64,000 nt of DNA from Ceratotherium simum simum (lineage: Eukaryota > Chordata > Mammalia > Perissodactyla > Rhinocerotidae), in the NCBI RefSeq assembly GCF_000283155.1, contig NW_004454207.1, positions 2,368,465-2,432,464 of the forward strand, read 5' to 3'. Made by a program: the position numbers and the translations under genes. The notes under the pieces are model-generated. The model made no database searches and was not told the DNA's origin. It saw nothing but the letters and a program-made list of their open reading frames with translations. How positions within the stretch are numbered: position 1 is the first letter of the stretch; each line of letters starts with the position of its first letter. Positions 1 through 12,234 of this stretch are shown piece by piece.

Positions 1-120
1 GGTGGTGAACATGATGTAGTCCATGCAGAAATAGAAGTACAATGATGTACACCTGAAATTTTTACAATGTTATAAACCAATGTTACTGCAATAAATAAAA
101 AATTAAAAAAAAAAAAAAAA
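1..120 (+). mobile_element. L1 3' end (tail of the 3' UTR), cut by window edge
   Basis: A 'ggtggtgaacatgatgtagt' block is followed by 'tgtacacctgaaattt', an ATAAATAAA stretch and a poly-A run. It matches, with changes, the tail at 1545-1645. Known as the 3' UTR of L1 elements in carnivore/perissodactyl-type genomes. The body lies outside the window. Confidence 0.75.
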
Positions 121-734
121 GAACACTGCATTTTCCTGGTTAGAGGAGAGTAAGACTCAGAAAGACCAGTGACTTGTCCATAATCACTCTGCCCAGAGGC
201 AGAGCGATGGAGAACCTACCTATCATCTCTGAGCCCTGGGTCCAGCCCTCACTACTGGGGTTTGCTTACTGGCTTTGCTTGACTGAGGATCAGAGGGCAG
301 TTAGTGTGACGACTACATATGATGTTCTCCCAACAAATGGGGGAGGAAAATGCCATTTCCTGAATGCCTGCTCTGCACCAAGCACCTGCTTGGCATTTTA
401 TACCCCTAGACTCATTTAAACCTCACTATGATCTCCAGCTGAGAAAACAAAGACATGAGCAAAGTCAAGTTGGTACCCCAGTCCACAACAAGGGGGAATC
501 TGGGGCACAGTGGGAATCTGACTGCCTGACCCCAAACCCCTGCTCTTTCTCCATATAGGAATAATATTCCAATCATTGTGTTTCTGAAAGAATTGGGGAA
601 AGGAGAAATGAAAATAGTTCAATTTTTAATGGCTTGGAAGGGGAGAATATTTCGGGAGGGAAAAAATTAGGTAAAATTTGTCAGATTGTATCACACTACC
701 AGTACTGCCTCAACTCGACTCACTGCCATTTGCT

Positions 735-915
735 GAGCACCCACTGTGTGTTAGGGCTTGTCCAAGGAGCTTTCCATTAATTTACATGAGTTGACTACTC
801 ATTACAACCCCGTGAGGTAGGTATTGTCTCCATTATACAGGTGAGAAACCGAGGTGCCGAAATGTTAAGGAACTTCATAGCCAGTTGGTGGGATTGCAAG
901 GTTTGGCTGATTTCA
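735..915 (+). mobile_element. MIR SINE
   Basis: 'tgctgagcacccactgtgtg', then 'attacaaccccgtgaggtag', then 'attatacaggtgagaaaccg' and a 'gccagttggtgg' block: the standard MIR core in order. Confidence 0.8.
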
Positions 916-1407
916 AAGTTGGTGGCTTTTCCCTGCAGGAGTCTCCTTCCTAGCCCATCTCTAGGTACCGTCCCTCATCCTCAAATGGCTGTAAGTGTCC
1001 TCCCACTGCTTGTAATGTGACATTTCTAATTTCTTGCAACTTTGTCTCTCTGGGCCTTTTTTCCTCTTCCAGCCTCGGCCTTGAGAGCCTCCATCCTCGG
1101 ACAGGCCTCTCTCTCTAACTGCTTGCAGGGCCCATCAGGAGCACTTTCGCTCTTGCCTTGCTGGCCCACCCTGTGAGAGACCCTGGGCCTCCCAGGACCT
1201 CTTCTTGCACTCTCTGGGACTCTTCTTTGCAGCTGATGATCGCTCTTTCCCGTCTCCAATGGAAAAGACAGTGAGGAAATTCACAGAAGTTCCTGTCCCT
1301 CTGCTCAGTCTTAGAGACACCTCCACTCCCGCCCGCCCCGCCCCCTTGAAGGAGGGGGAAGGTGTCCTCACACCACCTCCAGTGTTGCATGCAAAAGAAT
1401 TCCTCCA

Positions 1408-1643
1408 ACAGATAAACAAACACATGGATAAAGAGGACAGATTGGTGGTTACCAGAGGAGAAGGGGGTCGGGGTGTGGGCAAAAGGGGTAGGAGGGGCAC
1501 ACGTATATGGTGATGGATAAAAACTAGACTATTGGTGGTGAACACGATGCAGTCTATACAGAGACTGATATATAATAATGTACATCTGAAATTACACAAT
1601 GTTGTAAACCAATATGACCTCAATAAAATATTAAAAAAAAATA
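1408..1643 (+). mobile_element. L1 3' UTR fragment
   Basis: Begins near 'gataaacaaacacatggata', continues through 'attggtggttaccagaggag', a G-rich stretch, 'aaaaactagactattggtgg' and 'tgtacatctgaaatt', and ends with AATAAA and an A-rich tail. A second, longer copy of the L1 tail seen at the window start. 5'-truncated, as is usual for L1. Confidence 0.75.
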
Positions 1644-1649
1644 ATTGCT

Positions 1650-3226
1650 CCTACCAAGTGGCCTAAAATAAGCTCTCTCCCTTCTCCACACCCTTTCCTT
1701 TCCTAATTGAAGTCCAGCAACTTCTGTGTAGTTCTGTGGGTTTGCTCCCCATTCCGAGCTGCCTTAGCGTAAATCAGGTGTCTTTAAAGAAGAGCTCACA
1801 AGTGGACCACAATAGGCACTAAGTAAATTTAAATTGCTTCAGGTACCCTCTGGTTGAGCGTGTGCCTTATATTCTTAATTTATGCTCGTGTCCTGTGTAA
1901 CTTTTACACATCAAATAGCACCTTGTAGTTGGCCAGGCACTTTTACATTGTTATCCCGTTTGGGTACATGTAAATTTCCCAAGAGTTGCCCAGAGGTGAA
2001 GCCACTTGCCCTAGGCCAGGCTCGAGTTTTAGCCCAGGGCGTAAATCCATGGCCCTTTCCACCAGGGCCTAGGGCAGCGCCCAGTTTGTAATCTCCTTGA
2101 AATGGCAGAACTCCACGCTCTCTGAGCTTTACATATTAAACAGGTGTCTACCTTCAGCGTTTTTCCCCCAGCACCACAGTATAAAACACAGAAATACTGT
2201 TATCTCAGTAAATAAAAATAAATGCCATTTTTGTTTTAAATGTCTCTAAGTAATCTGCATCCAAACCTCAATTTTGAGGTCAAGATTCTCTACCAGTCGT
2301 TAAGACTGACCTTAATTTATTGAACCATTGAGCTCTCTGCTCCCACAATGAATAATTCACTCTTCAGCCAGGCATGCCGGTGAAATAATTAAATGAAAAC
2401 TACATAAATGATCACAAGAAGAAAACCCTTATTAACTTGCATATGAAGCATATTTATGCTATTTGCAGATAGGTGTTGCTATGGCAGCAATTTTTTTTTT
2501 AATTTTTAAACACAACACATTAAGTGAAGTATGGACTGTGTGTGTAATTTTTTTTTTAAGTGTGCATTTGCGTGATGTTGAACGTGACAGTGGCTCCATG
2601 GGACTAAACAAGGGTGAGTTTTCCCCTCTCCTTTCCTGCTCGTTTCTCCTTCCTCATACGAGCCGTTTCAGGCTTCTGTCGATGAACTGGGTCTTAGTGA
2701 TTGGAGATTACAGCTCAGAACAGTAATTCTGTCCCATAATTATAGGTGATAAGTTTTAATTCCACTCTCTAATTGCCAATAATCAGGCCATGTTCTGGCT
2801 TTTCTGGAGTGCTCCATCAGAGGCTCACGGCCTTCTCTTTCTTGCCCTTCCGGTCAAGCAGCTACTCCTGGCTCGTGGCCATCTGAACAATTATGTCTAT
2901 AGACATGATATGATAAACATTCTTAGATTTGGAGGACTTTGAAAAGAGATTGCCTAATTACTGTTGTTCACTTGATTGAAAATTCCCCAGCTCTAAAGCT
3001 ATGGTCTGTGAATCATGAGGTCACTGAAGCTTTAATTTGCTTCAGAAAGAGTTATTTTGTGGGGTCAGCAGTGAACATTGGTATAAAATAATAGTCATTT
3101 TATTTCTATTTCTTTTAAACAAAGGGAATATTTTCTAAATTGAAGAAAATAGCAAGAAAACTTAATAAGATTCATTGGGTTTTGACTTCACATATATAGA
3201 ATTCGGAAATGACTTGCCTTGTCTTA
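1650..3226. other. No gene; mostly single-copy, CNE-like part 2720-3080
   Basis: No repeat recognised. 2200-3080 is AT-rich with TAATTA-type motifs. Nothing coding on either strand. Confidence 0.6.
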
Positions 3227-3242
3227 AAAAGACAGATTTTCC

Positions 3243-3540
3243 GGGGACCAGCCCTGTGGCTTAGTGGTTAAGTGAGTGCACTCCACTACTGGCGGCCCGG
3301 GTTTGGATCCCAGGCGCATACCGATGCACCGCTTCTCTGGCCATGCTGAGGCTGCGTCCCACGTACAGCAACTAGAAGGATGTGCAACTATAACATACAA
3401 CTATCTACTGGGGCTTTGGGGAGAAAAAGGAGGAGGATTGGCAATAGATGTTAGCTCAGAGCCAGTCTTCCTCAGGAAAAAAGAGGAGGACTGGCATGGA
3501 TGTTAGCTCAGGCCTGATCTTCCTCACAAAAAAAAAAAAA
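3243..3540 (+). mobile_element. ERE SINE, copy 1 (long-middle form)
   Basis: tRNA-like head 'ggggaccagccctgtggctt', middle module 'cagcaactagaaggatgtgc', two 'gatgttagctcag' tail modules and poly-A. The flanks 'aaagacagatttt...' (about 3227-3242) and 'aaagacagagttcc' (after 3540) look like a decayed target-site duplication. Confidence 0.92.
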
Positions 3541-3983
3541 AAAGACAGAGTTCCTTCTAGTGTGTTCCTCAGATGCTCCTGCCCAAAGGGCTCCCTGCAG
3601 AAAGGACTCTCTGTTCCCAAAATGCCATGCATTGTATACCCCTTTTGGGGGTTTGCAGTGTGTTCCACACTTTTAAAACCTCTGCTGATTCTTGCAACAA
3701 CAACAAAAACCCTGTTTGGTTTACTCTTACTTTTTTCAAGCTTAGATTAACCCATTGTCTCCCAGATGTTAAACTGAACTTATGATTCACTCAACCATTT
3801 TTAAATCTTATTATAAAAATATTAAGGTAATCATGTTAGGGTTCTAAAATATCCTTAAAAGATATGATTGAACGAGAAGTAATTAAGGTCCCATTTAAGA
3901 CAGCAGAATAGATGCTGCCTTTAGAAAAAGGACATGCCCATGTTCTAAAATGAAAGTTAAAGATATTAAGTCATTCTTTATAG

Positions 3984-4198
3984 CAGGGCTTCTAACTGTG
4001 GCACTATTGACATTTGAGGCCAGATGTTTCTCTGTCGTGGGCACTGTCCTGTGCACTGTAGGATGTTGAGCAGCATCCCTGGTCTCTACCCACTAGATGC
4101 TGTTAGCAAACCGATCCCCAGTTGTGACAACCAGATATGTCTCCAGACTCTGTCAGATGTACCCTAGGGGGCAAAATTGCCCCCTTACAGAACCACTG
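3984..4198 (+). mobile_element. MER20 (hAT-Charlie) DNA transposon
   Basis: Starts 'cagggcttctaactgtggca', contains 'cactgtaggatgttgagcag', 'tctctacccactagatgctg' and 'cagttgtgacaacca', and ends 'gaaccactg'. The order and length are those of a full MER20. Confidence 0.88.
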
Positions 4199-4828
4199 CT
4201 TTAGAGCTTCCTAACAGTGAGTAGCTAACGATTCATTTTCTGCATGAAATTGTAAAAGTTATTCAAAATTTGACCCACTCCCACCAGTATCTAAAATTTA
4301 AGGTGGAACCAAATAAAACATTTGAAGTTAGTTGCTTAGTATAATTGAGAGGCAAGGCCAGGCAATTTTCAAGGAGAACACTGATCAAGTGCTTTGGCTT
4401 TTGTACCTTTAAAGCCTAAGAGTGCTCTACCTGTTTTACTTATCAAAAGGGACTTGAAAAGGAAACTTGCTTTTATTCCTAGGTCACTGATTAATCGCTG
4501 CTTAAAAACTCTTCTAGTTTGAAAACTCTCAGAACAAAATGAAGGGTAACAAATAGACCAGATCTATGTGGAAGGAATCTTAGAGAAAAGAGGGTAGAAA
4601 AGCCTGAGACTGCCTGGGAGACCAGATCCCCCAAACTCTTCCTGCTTCTCACAGTTTTAAAGACTAAATTCACTTACAGTCGTAATATGGAATCATAGAA
4701 GAAAACTTCACTTTTTAAGACAGTCTCTCTCTGACTTCAGCCCTAGCACATCCTCTCTGGAGTCCATAAGTTTGTCACTTATCGTGGGACCATAATAGTG
4801 CTAACTCCCTGATGAAAAACACATTAGA

Positions 4829-5321
4829 GCGGTGGTTCTCTAAGTGTGATCTAGGGACCCTGGGGAGTAGCGAAGACCCATGGGGGGTCCACGATGTTAA
4901 AACTATTTGCATAATAATACTAAGATGTTAGTTGCCCTTTAGCACTCATTCTGTCAGAAGTGCACAGTGGCATTTTCTGGATGTGTGATCTCACACGAGA
5001 GATTGAATGCAGAAGCAGAGATGAGAATCCGCTCTCTTCTAGTAAGCCAGGCATTAAAGAGATTTACAAAAATGGAAAATAGTGCCACTCTTCTCACTAA
5101 TTTTTCTTTTTTGGAAAAATAGTTCTATTTTATAAATATGTTGCTTATGTTTATTATTATTTTAATGAATTAATAAGGATTTAAAATTCTTTTCTCAGTT
5201 TTTATTTCCAACATGGTAAATATCAATAGATATAACCCATCGAAACAAAAGCTCTTGGAGGTCCCCAACAATTCTTAAGCATGTAAAGGGGTTATGAGAC
5301 CAAGAGTTTAAGAGGTGCTGT
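4829..5321 (+). mobile_element. hAT-like non-autonomous DNA transposon
   Basis: 'gcggtggttctctaagtgtg' at the left and 'aagaggtgctgtgctag' at the right give weak inverted ends. The inside ('ttaaaactatttgcataata', 'tataacccatcgaaacaaaa', 'ggggttatgagaccaagagt') matches a mammal-wide interspersed repeat I know but cannot name with certainty. Confidence 0.65.
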
Positions 5322-6201
5322 GCTAGAGAATGCGAATATTCTGTTGGGTGTGTGTGGACAGGGAAAGATCAGACTAAACTCAATGGATCCTGTAGCTGGA
5401 GGAGCATTTTAAATACACATTGAAAGGTAAATAGAAGTCTCGGGGCTGGGATTCATTAACATCTTCAACCCAATAAAATGCCACATTAAAAATTAGCCTT
5501 CTCTTCTGACACTCTCCTATCTCCTGAGGGTACTCATTAAACGGGAAAATCTATGACGACGAGTCTCCCTTCCTGACAGCTTTTGTGTCAGTCTTCACCT
5601 TCATAAAGAGCAGCTCTGATTTCATGAGAGGGACCATGGGCCCCTCGGCTGTCTGGCTGTCCTCCCCACTAGATCCTTCGTTCCCTGCTGAAAATAACAG
5701 ATCAAGGAGGTCCCTCAAGTGACACTGTTCATAAAGAACTAATTAATGTGCATGATTATTTGAATACTAAAAGAAATGGAAAGCGTACTTTAGCCTGGAT
5801 CATCAGAATTTACTTTCAGTCTTCCCATGAGTCTGGTAGGTCAACTAACTTCTCCTTTTCTTCATTTGTTGAGTAGGTTGTAAAAACCATCAAGAAATTT
5901 TCTTTCTTAATGGGCTAAAAAAAAAAGCAGTAAATTCATTTTTACAGGCAAAGACCTGTTTTTCAGGACCATATCTCATCTCTCTTGTGACCCTCTCTGT
6001 TACTCAGTCCTGATAAAGTTGAGGCCTGGTTGGATGAGCTTAAATCCTTTGCCCTGGAGCACATAGCAGGTCAATAACATTCGTAGAATCAAGCTGTGTT
6101 AGAGCTTCAAGAAACATTTTAGCATCAAATCCAGTGGTTCTTAAATTCCCCTTTGGGAATCTGTGGACAGCTACTAACCCTTTCCCCCAAGAAGATGCAT
6201 T

Positions 6202-7038
6202 TGGTAAACAGAATAATGGCCTTCCAAAGATGTCCATGCTCTAATCCCCTGAAACCTATAAATATGTTACATAAAATGGCAAAGGGGAATTCGGATTGCA
6301 GATGGTATTGAGGTTGCTAATCAGCTGACCTTAAGCTAGGGAGATTAGTCTGGATCATCTAGGTGGTTCCAATGTAATCACAAGACCTTTTATTTATTTA
6401 TTTATGTTTTGTGAGGAAGATCAGCCCTGAGCTAACATCCATGCTAATCCTCCTCCTTTTGCTGAGGAAGACTGGCTCTGAGCTAACATCTATTGCCAAT
6501 CCTCCTCCTTTTTTTTCCCCTTTTTCTCCCCAAGGCCCCAGTAGATAGTTGTATGTCATAGTTGCACATCCTTCTAGTTGCTGTATGTGGGATGCCGCCT
6601 CAGCATGGCCGGAGAAGTGGTGCGTTGGTGCATGCCCGGGATCCAAACCTGGGCCGCCAGTAGCGGAGCGTGCACACTTAATGGCTAACCCACGGGGCCG
6701 GCCCACAAGACCTTTTAAATGTGCAAGAGGGAAGCAGAAGGGTCAGTGTCAGAGTGATGCAATGTTTAGACAACTTGACTGACCACTGGCTGGCATTGAA
6801 GATGGAAGGAGACCACAAGCCAAGGAATGCAGGCGGCCTCTAGAACCTGGAAAAGACAAGGAAACAGATTCTCCTCTGGAGCCTCCAGAAAGGACCCAGC
6901 CCTGCAGACACTTTGATGTTAGCCCAGTGAGACCCATTTCAGACTTCTGACCTCCAGAACTATAAAATAATAAAGTTGTGTTGTTTTAAGCCACTAAGTT
7001 TGTGGCAATTTGTCACAACAGCAGTAGGAAACTAAACA
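6202..7038 (+). mobile_element. MLT1-type (MaLR) LTR, interrupted by an ERE
   Basis: Left part: 'gatgtccatgctctaatccc' to 'ttccaatgtaatcacaagac'. Right part resumes after the SINE and includes 'cacaagccaaggaatgcagg', 'cagacttctgacctccagaa' and 'tgttttaagccactaagttt', ending 'aggaaactaaaca'. With the SINE and one target-site copy removed the element is about 0.5 kb, normal for a solitary MLT1 LTR. Confidence 0.82.
6393..6703 (-). mobile_element. ERE SINE, copy 2 (long-middle form), inside the MLT1 LTR
   Basis: On the minus strand it reads from 'gggccggccccgtgggttag' to the two 'gatgttagctcag' modules and an A-rich tail. A perfect 14-bp target-site duplication, CACAAGACCTTTTA, lies at 6379-6392 and 6704-6717. 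Confidence 0.96.
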
Positions 7039-8029
7039 GTGCACATCCATGCAGACATAGCCAACTTTGTGTACAATTCCAGGGAGGACTGACCCCGTGA
7101 TATGTTCCCAAATCTCCTTTTACGGATGGCGGTGGAACCCAGAGCCTTGACTTCTGTCACCAATGTTCTTTGTTTGTAAAAGTAAAACATGTACTTTCTC
7201 ACTTCAGAGTTCAGAAGTTGTACAACTTCAGGGTTAAAATGGGCAACAGTTATACTCTCTTCTCATAAAAATAAGGCTTTGACTTCAAGCTGGATGGATT
7301 TTTTTAATGAAACCAAAATAAGAAAAAGAGCTTCAAACTAGACTTCTAATTAATCATGCTGAAATTGGGGAGGAAAAATAAAAAACATTCTTGCTGTGAG
7401 CAGAGCCCACATTAATGCAGATACTTGAGATATGTCTGGGTCTGTGAGGGCACAGGAGGCAGTCCGTCTGTCCAGAGAAATTTATGTTTATACCATAGCA
7501 CGTCCTCAGCTGCTTAAGGCCTGCAGATGAAATTTGTGAAACTAGAAACCTGTCAGTCCCTTCCTTTACCACAGCACCTCAGTCACTCTTTTGCGGGAAT
7601 TCAAGCAAGAAAAACAAATCCGTTGTCAGGGTTGCAGGGGGCAGGCTAAGCGACACAGCAAGAGGAATGGAGGGCGCCTTCTGGATGGTATCCTGGGGTG
7701 CTGCAGCCAAGTTCTTTCCATACCCCATGGCAACCCACTGCTACAGGTGCTGTGTTTAAAAGCTTTGAAATCGTCTTTAGCACATTGTTTAGAAACTGAA
7801 AAGCAAACTAAGATCATTTAATTTGGAGGATTCACCACTTTTTAGCCACTTTCTGTCTGTAGTAAGAAAATGTATAGGAGTGGGCATTCACTGTGTGGCC
7901 AGGTTAATGAGCTGTGACTGTTATTTGGGCAGGCCAGAGGTCTTTGAGGGAGGAGGGACGCTTGAATTTTCTGAGAGCTGTCACTTTAAGCTTCTGATTC
8001 CTGTTAAATTGTAAATCCATGGACCTGAC
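7039..8029. other. No gene or recognised repeat
   Basis: Mixed-composition intronic sequence. Short open frames on both strands without protein-like features. Confidence 0.6.
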
Positions 8030-8145
8030 TTGACACCCACTAAATTCTAAGGCCCTTGAGGAAAAGAATCACGTCTTACTCATCATCCTTCTATTCCCGC
8101 AGAACCCAACGCCTCGTACATAGTGCATGCTCAGTAAATGTTGAT
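8030..8145 (+). mobile_element. L2 3' end fragment
   Basis: 'ttctaaggcccttgaggaaa', 'cgcagaacccaacgcctcgt' and 'agtgcatgctcagtaaatgt' follow the L2 3' end pattern ('cagtgcctggcacatagtag ... ctcaataaat'). Confidence 0.7.
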
Positions 8146-8187
8146 TAGTTATTGGGAAAAGAGATTATTAGGGAGTTTGAATCCACA

Positions 8188-8600
8188 GCTGTTTATTCAT
8201 TCCAAGCATTGTGTTAGGCGCTCTGGATTTCTAAACTAAATCACCAGAAAACAACCTTCTCTCCTGGAGAGGGCTATACTTCAGTAGAAGAGAGTATGCA
8301 GACACATGTCATCTGAGCAAAATATGATAAGTGCAGTGGGAGAAGTAGAAACAAAGGGAGGGGGCTTGTGGAGCGGGGAGGTGTGGTTTCCAGAGTGAGG
8401 CTTAGGAAGGCCTTGGGGAAGGGGCCCTGTTTGAGTTGGGTATTGGTGGTCTGTAGGACTTTGTTCAGATGAAGATGGTAGAAGAGACATTCCACAACAA
8501 GAGGGCTGTGTGGGCAAAGAGACGAGAGAGTGTGGGGAGCCTGAAGCCATCAAGTTTGGCCAAAGCTGAGGTGCTAGAATGGGTGAGGAAGAGGGAGTTA
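8188..8600 (-). mobile_element. L2-related fragment, reverse orientation
   Basis: 'gctgtttattcattccaagc' and 'gtgttaggcgctctggattt' are the reverse of the L2 3' end. The following 'gcttaggaaggccttgggga' and 'acattccacaacaagagggc' match the usual upstream sequence in the same orientation. Old and diverged. Confidence 0.55.
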
Positions 8601-8947
8601 CTCCGTACAACATAGGAGAGCCGCTCGGGTGGGAGCGGGGACTGCCCACGCTTTGGCGTTGCTGGTGAGATGAAACTGCCTTGAGATCTGCCCAGGGTGT
8701 GCCTTAGTGACTAGTCTTGTGTGGCTTTTATCCACTGTGTGAAGTGGGTGATTAGCAGATCTAGGTTGGGGCATAGCTCTTTGAGGTGATCATCATATTG
8801 AACTGACAGACTCACACAAAACCCCAAACTGATATAAATATAGTTATAGATATAAAATCTCTATCTATGGTATAATTGTAAATATGTCTATACCTACTAT
8901 GTATCATGAGAGAGATATATATACATATATAGTGCGTGTGTTTATAT

Positions 8948-9180
8948 CAGTGTTTTGCAATCTTTTTTTTCATTATTCCCCCCAATGAAAAAGAGCCTTT
9001 TTAGACATTTTTTTTCCTAATTGCCTTTCCATAAAATTTTAATACCACAGATATTTATACTGTATATAAGTTTATGTACTATATGTATATCTGTGCTTTA
9101 TATATAACAAGAGTAAGGTTTTTGCCCCCCAAGAAACAATTTTCACCCTCTTGGAGGTGATATAACCCCCATTGAGAATG
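8948..9180 (+). mobile_element. hAT-like DNA transposon fragment
   Basis: Left end 'cagtgttttgcaatcttttt', right end 'acccccattgagaatg': imperfect inverted ends of the common 'CAGTGGTTTTCAA' type. The body is AT-rich. It abuts the GATA-type microsatellite on its right. Confidence 0.5.
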
Positions 9181-9194
9181 CATGAGATATATAC

Positions 9195-9288
9195 AGATAG
9201 ATAGATATAGATAGATAGAGATAGATAGAGATATAGAGATAGATATAGATATAGATATAGATATAGATATAGATATAGATATAGATAT
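9195..9288 (+). repeat. (GATA)n / (GATATA)n microsatellite
   Basis: Runs of 'agatagatagatatagat' pass into a nearly pure hexamer array 'gatatagatatagatata'. About 94 bp; likely variable in length. Confidence 0.95.
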
Positions 9289-10419
9289 GAAGGCGTGTGT
9301 GTGTCACCTTACTGCACAAAAGAGTTAAGATGCCAAATCAGATGTTATTTATTCATTCACAATGGAAAGTGTAACTTTCCAGAGGAATGAATTTTCCCAT
9401 CTTCCATCCAGGCACCAGGGAAAATTGAAGTAGTTGAAGAAAAAAAAACCTGTTTAAAGAGCTTTGAGTCAAAAGAAAATAAATTGGATAGTAATGGAAA
9501 TATTTCATTCAAGGTATAGAAATGCCTGATGAACTATCCCTCACTCTAACACATAAAACCCTCTTTTATTGAAAAAGTATATCTACCTCTATAATAGAAA
9601 AAATATTACTGTCTCTTTGACAATGCTGAATGAAGTCTCAAAATCTATTTTTTCCATCCTGCTTTTTCTAGACACCCTTCAGACCACCCTTCCAATTTTG
9701 ATAATACAACAATTGTCTCATACTTGTTACAATGCAATTGACTAGTTGATAGCCCTTGAGAACCATCTTAGTTTTCTTAATTGGATTAGACTGCAGACTC
9801 TGTTCTCATCAGGGACACATTTCATAAGCCTTCAACTAAGGAGAGTTACTTCAGCAGATCCATTAGGTGTTGTTTTGAGTAGTTTCAGCTTCAGCGGTAA
9901 CCTCTTTCTGACCTTGTCTCCAAATCCTGTGATCTCCCAGTGGAGCCCACCTGCCGTGATCATGAGTCAGGGACTGGACTGGGCGTGCTCTGTTCAACCT
10001 GGCAGCTGATGTGTAGCTCTACATCTTCATCATTATATAATACTGCTTTTGATATTTTATTTTTAAAAATCCATGGATTTTGCAGAAAAAAATCAGTTTT
10101 TAATCCATCAAGAGCTGACTGTTGAGTTACTGTCTTCTCTAAATTCTTATTGGACAGAGAAGTTAAATCCAGTTTCCTTCATGAATGCTTCATTACAGTT
10201 CAAAAATATCCACATTAAACAAAAGAAAAGAAAACTCAAATGCTTTCTTGTTATAGCTTCAGAAAAATAGGAGGTTCAAAGGAGAGAAGATGTTGAAACT
10301 AGGAGATAAAATGTCTTTGGAAAATAAAAAAAAACTATTCCATTAGAAGGAAAGCTATTGGAATAGGTAAAAAGTTCAAATTATAGATTTATTTAAAAAT
10401 ACAAATGGCTTTCCATTTC
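9289..10419. other. No gene or recognised repeat
   Basis: AT-rich intronic sequence with short A runs. Nothing further to report. Confidence 0.6.
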
Positions 10420-11268
10420 CAGTATGGCCAAAGAAACTCCTAGCAGGCTGATGCTCTTCTATATAATAAAACAATTTTTATAAACTCTAGACAAAATAAA
10501 AAAAATTTTTAATGCCAACTACAAGGCATTGGAAAATGAACAAAAGTAGGCAGATTCTGGAGGGAAGTTGACACTTGGAAGAAAGGAATGGCAAGGGATA
10601 AGTTGACCAGTTTTTATGGCTTTTAATCTAAAGGTATACCACGGTTGGCCCCATGTCAAGTGCCTAAGATTCGAATAGAAAACCTATAGTCTTTCTGGCC
10701 TGAAGAACAAGAGAGCAGAATTTGGGGCAACCAGTGCTGCTGGAAAGCAAAGAGGGGAATCTCAGAAAAGAGAAAGCCAAAGAAGATGTGCCCTTCATTC
10801 TCTGCATAAACTCTGCCCAAGTCTCTGGCTGACTCCTGAATCACACATGTGCAAGCAAACGATACACAGTCCAGCTAAGGATAAGAGAACCAAACTGAAA
10901 TTTTCACTGATGCCTAAGAGACAGAGTATGCAGTTTGAATCCAGCCAAGTTAATTGATTGAAATAAACACTTTTTAGAGAAACGTAGCAGAACGCAGAGT
11001 CTCTACAATATAACATCAGAATGTCCAGGATATAATCCTAAATTACTTGACATATGAAGAAACAGGAAAATGTGAACCATTCTTAAGAGAAAAGACAATC
11101 AGTAGAGACCAATATAGATCACACAGATGAGCATAACCATGCTCAATGACCTAAAAGAAAATGTGCGTGTAATAAATGCAAAGATAGGAAATAGCAGCAG
11201 AGAATGAAAAATTACAAAAAATGGAAATTCTAGAACTAAAAAATATGATATCTGAAAATCAGTATAGC
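10420..11268 (+). mobile_element. Old L1 / HAL1-like fragment
   Basis: A-rich on this strand with 'gtatggccaaagaaactcct', 'atcagaatgtccaggatata', 'gaagaaacaggaaaatgtga' and 'ggaaattctagaactaaaaa'. These resemble the 5' region of old L1/HAL1 elements. No open reading frame survives. Confidence 0.55.
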
Positions 11269-12234
11269 ATGATTACTTTAAGATTTATATAGCAATATTA
11301 TACACTAGTGCCTGATAAATTGTCAAGAACTCTCACTTTAAGTAGCCAAAAATCATTTCTAATCTTGTTAGTAATTGTAGGTAAATGAATTCTACCAATG
11401 TAGTGTCTAAAGTTTTAAGAAAAGATAAAAGGATCCCATGCAATCTTGTTTTAAGTTGTTTGTTAAATCTCTTTTTTTTCATAGAGAGTACAGTGATAAA
11501 TTAGATCTAGCCTATGTCCAAGTTATTACAGTTTCTGAGCAGGATAAAAATTGGTTAATGTAACTATATCTATGAATTCTTATTATCCTACAATGGATTA
11601 TTTTCTCCCTGTCTTCCATTAGCATGGAAAATAAGACTTGATGTAATGACTCCTTTTTTTTTAAGCCAGTAACCTCATGGCATTGACTAAAGAGGAATAT
11701 GGTAATTCTCCTTTGCCTCTAGAGATGGGATACATGAAAGATGTTTGGGTATTGACTCTGGATACCTGTTTCTAGTTTGGGAGGAAACTATGGTTCCCCA
11801 TTTCTGTTGCCAGCAGAGACACTGATTAGCCCAGTTCATCTTTTGGTGCTGGGCCATATCACAGGTCCAGTGGTCAGCCTGTGACTTGGATTTCCTTACA
11901 TCAGGTATCCACCTCTGTCCAATTAGATGTCACACAGAGATAGGGTAGGAGTAACATATTTCAGGGAATTTAGGCGCAGTGGTTTATTTTAGAAAGAGCT
12001 GTACATGAGATAGACGGTAAGATTAATATTTCCAGGTCTGAATCCCTATCGTGACCTAGATTTAAATTTCTATTTCCCATAAGGCAGTGATCTAGCAAAT
12101 TATCATGGACTTGACTGCAAGATTAAGATTTGGGTGCGGAACCCAAAATGAGAAGAGCAGGTGGTAACAGTTCCTTTTAAATCTGAGTTTGTCAAATAAG
12201 TGGGTATAGAAAATGCTCTCTTGGCATTTATGCA
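11269..12234. other. No gene or recognised repeat
   Basis: AT-rich intronic sequence. Nothing further to report. Confidence 0.55.

Noticed and set aside
1135..1623. 162-codon minus-strand open frame
   Set aside because: Overlaps an L1 3' tail; the translation is low in information and has shadows in other frames.
9195..9288. Regular array resembling a CRISPR
   Set aside because: The units are 4-6 bp with no spacers, in a mammalian genome: a microsatellite.
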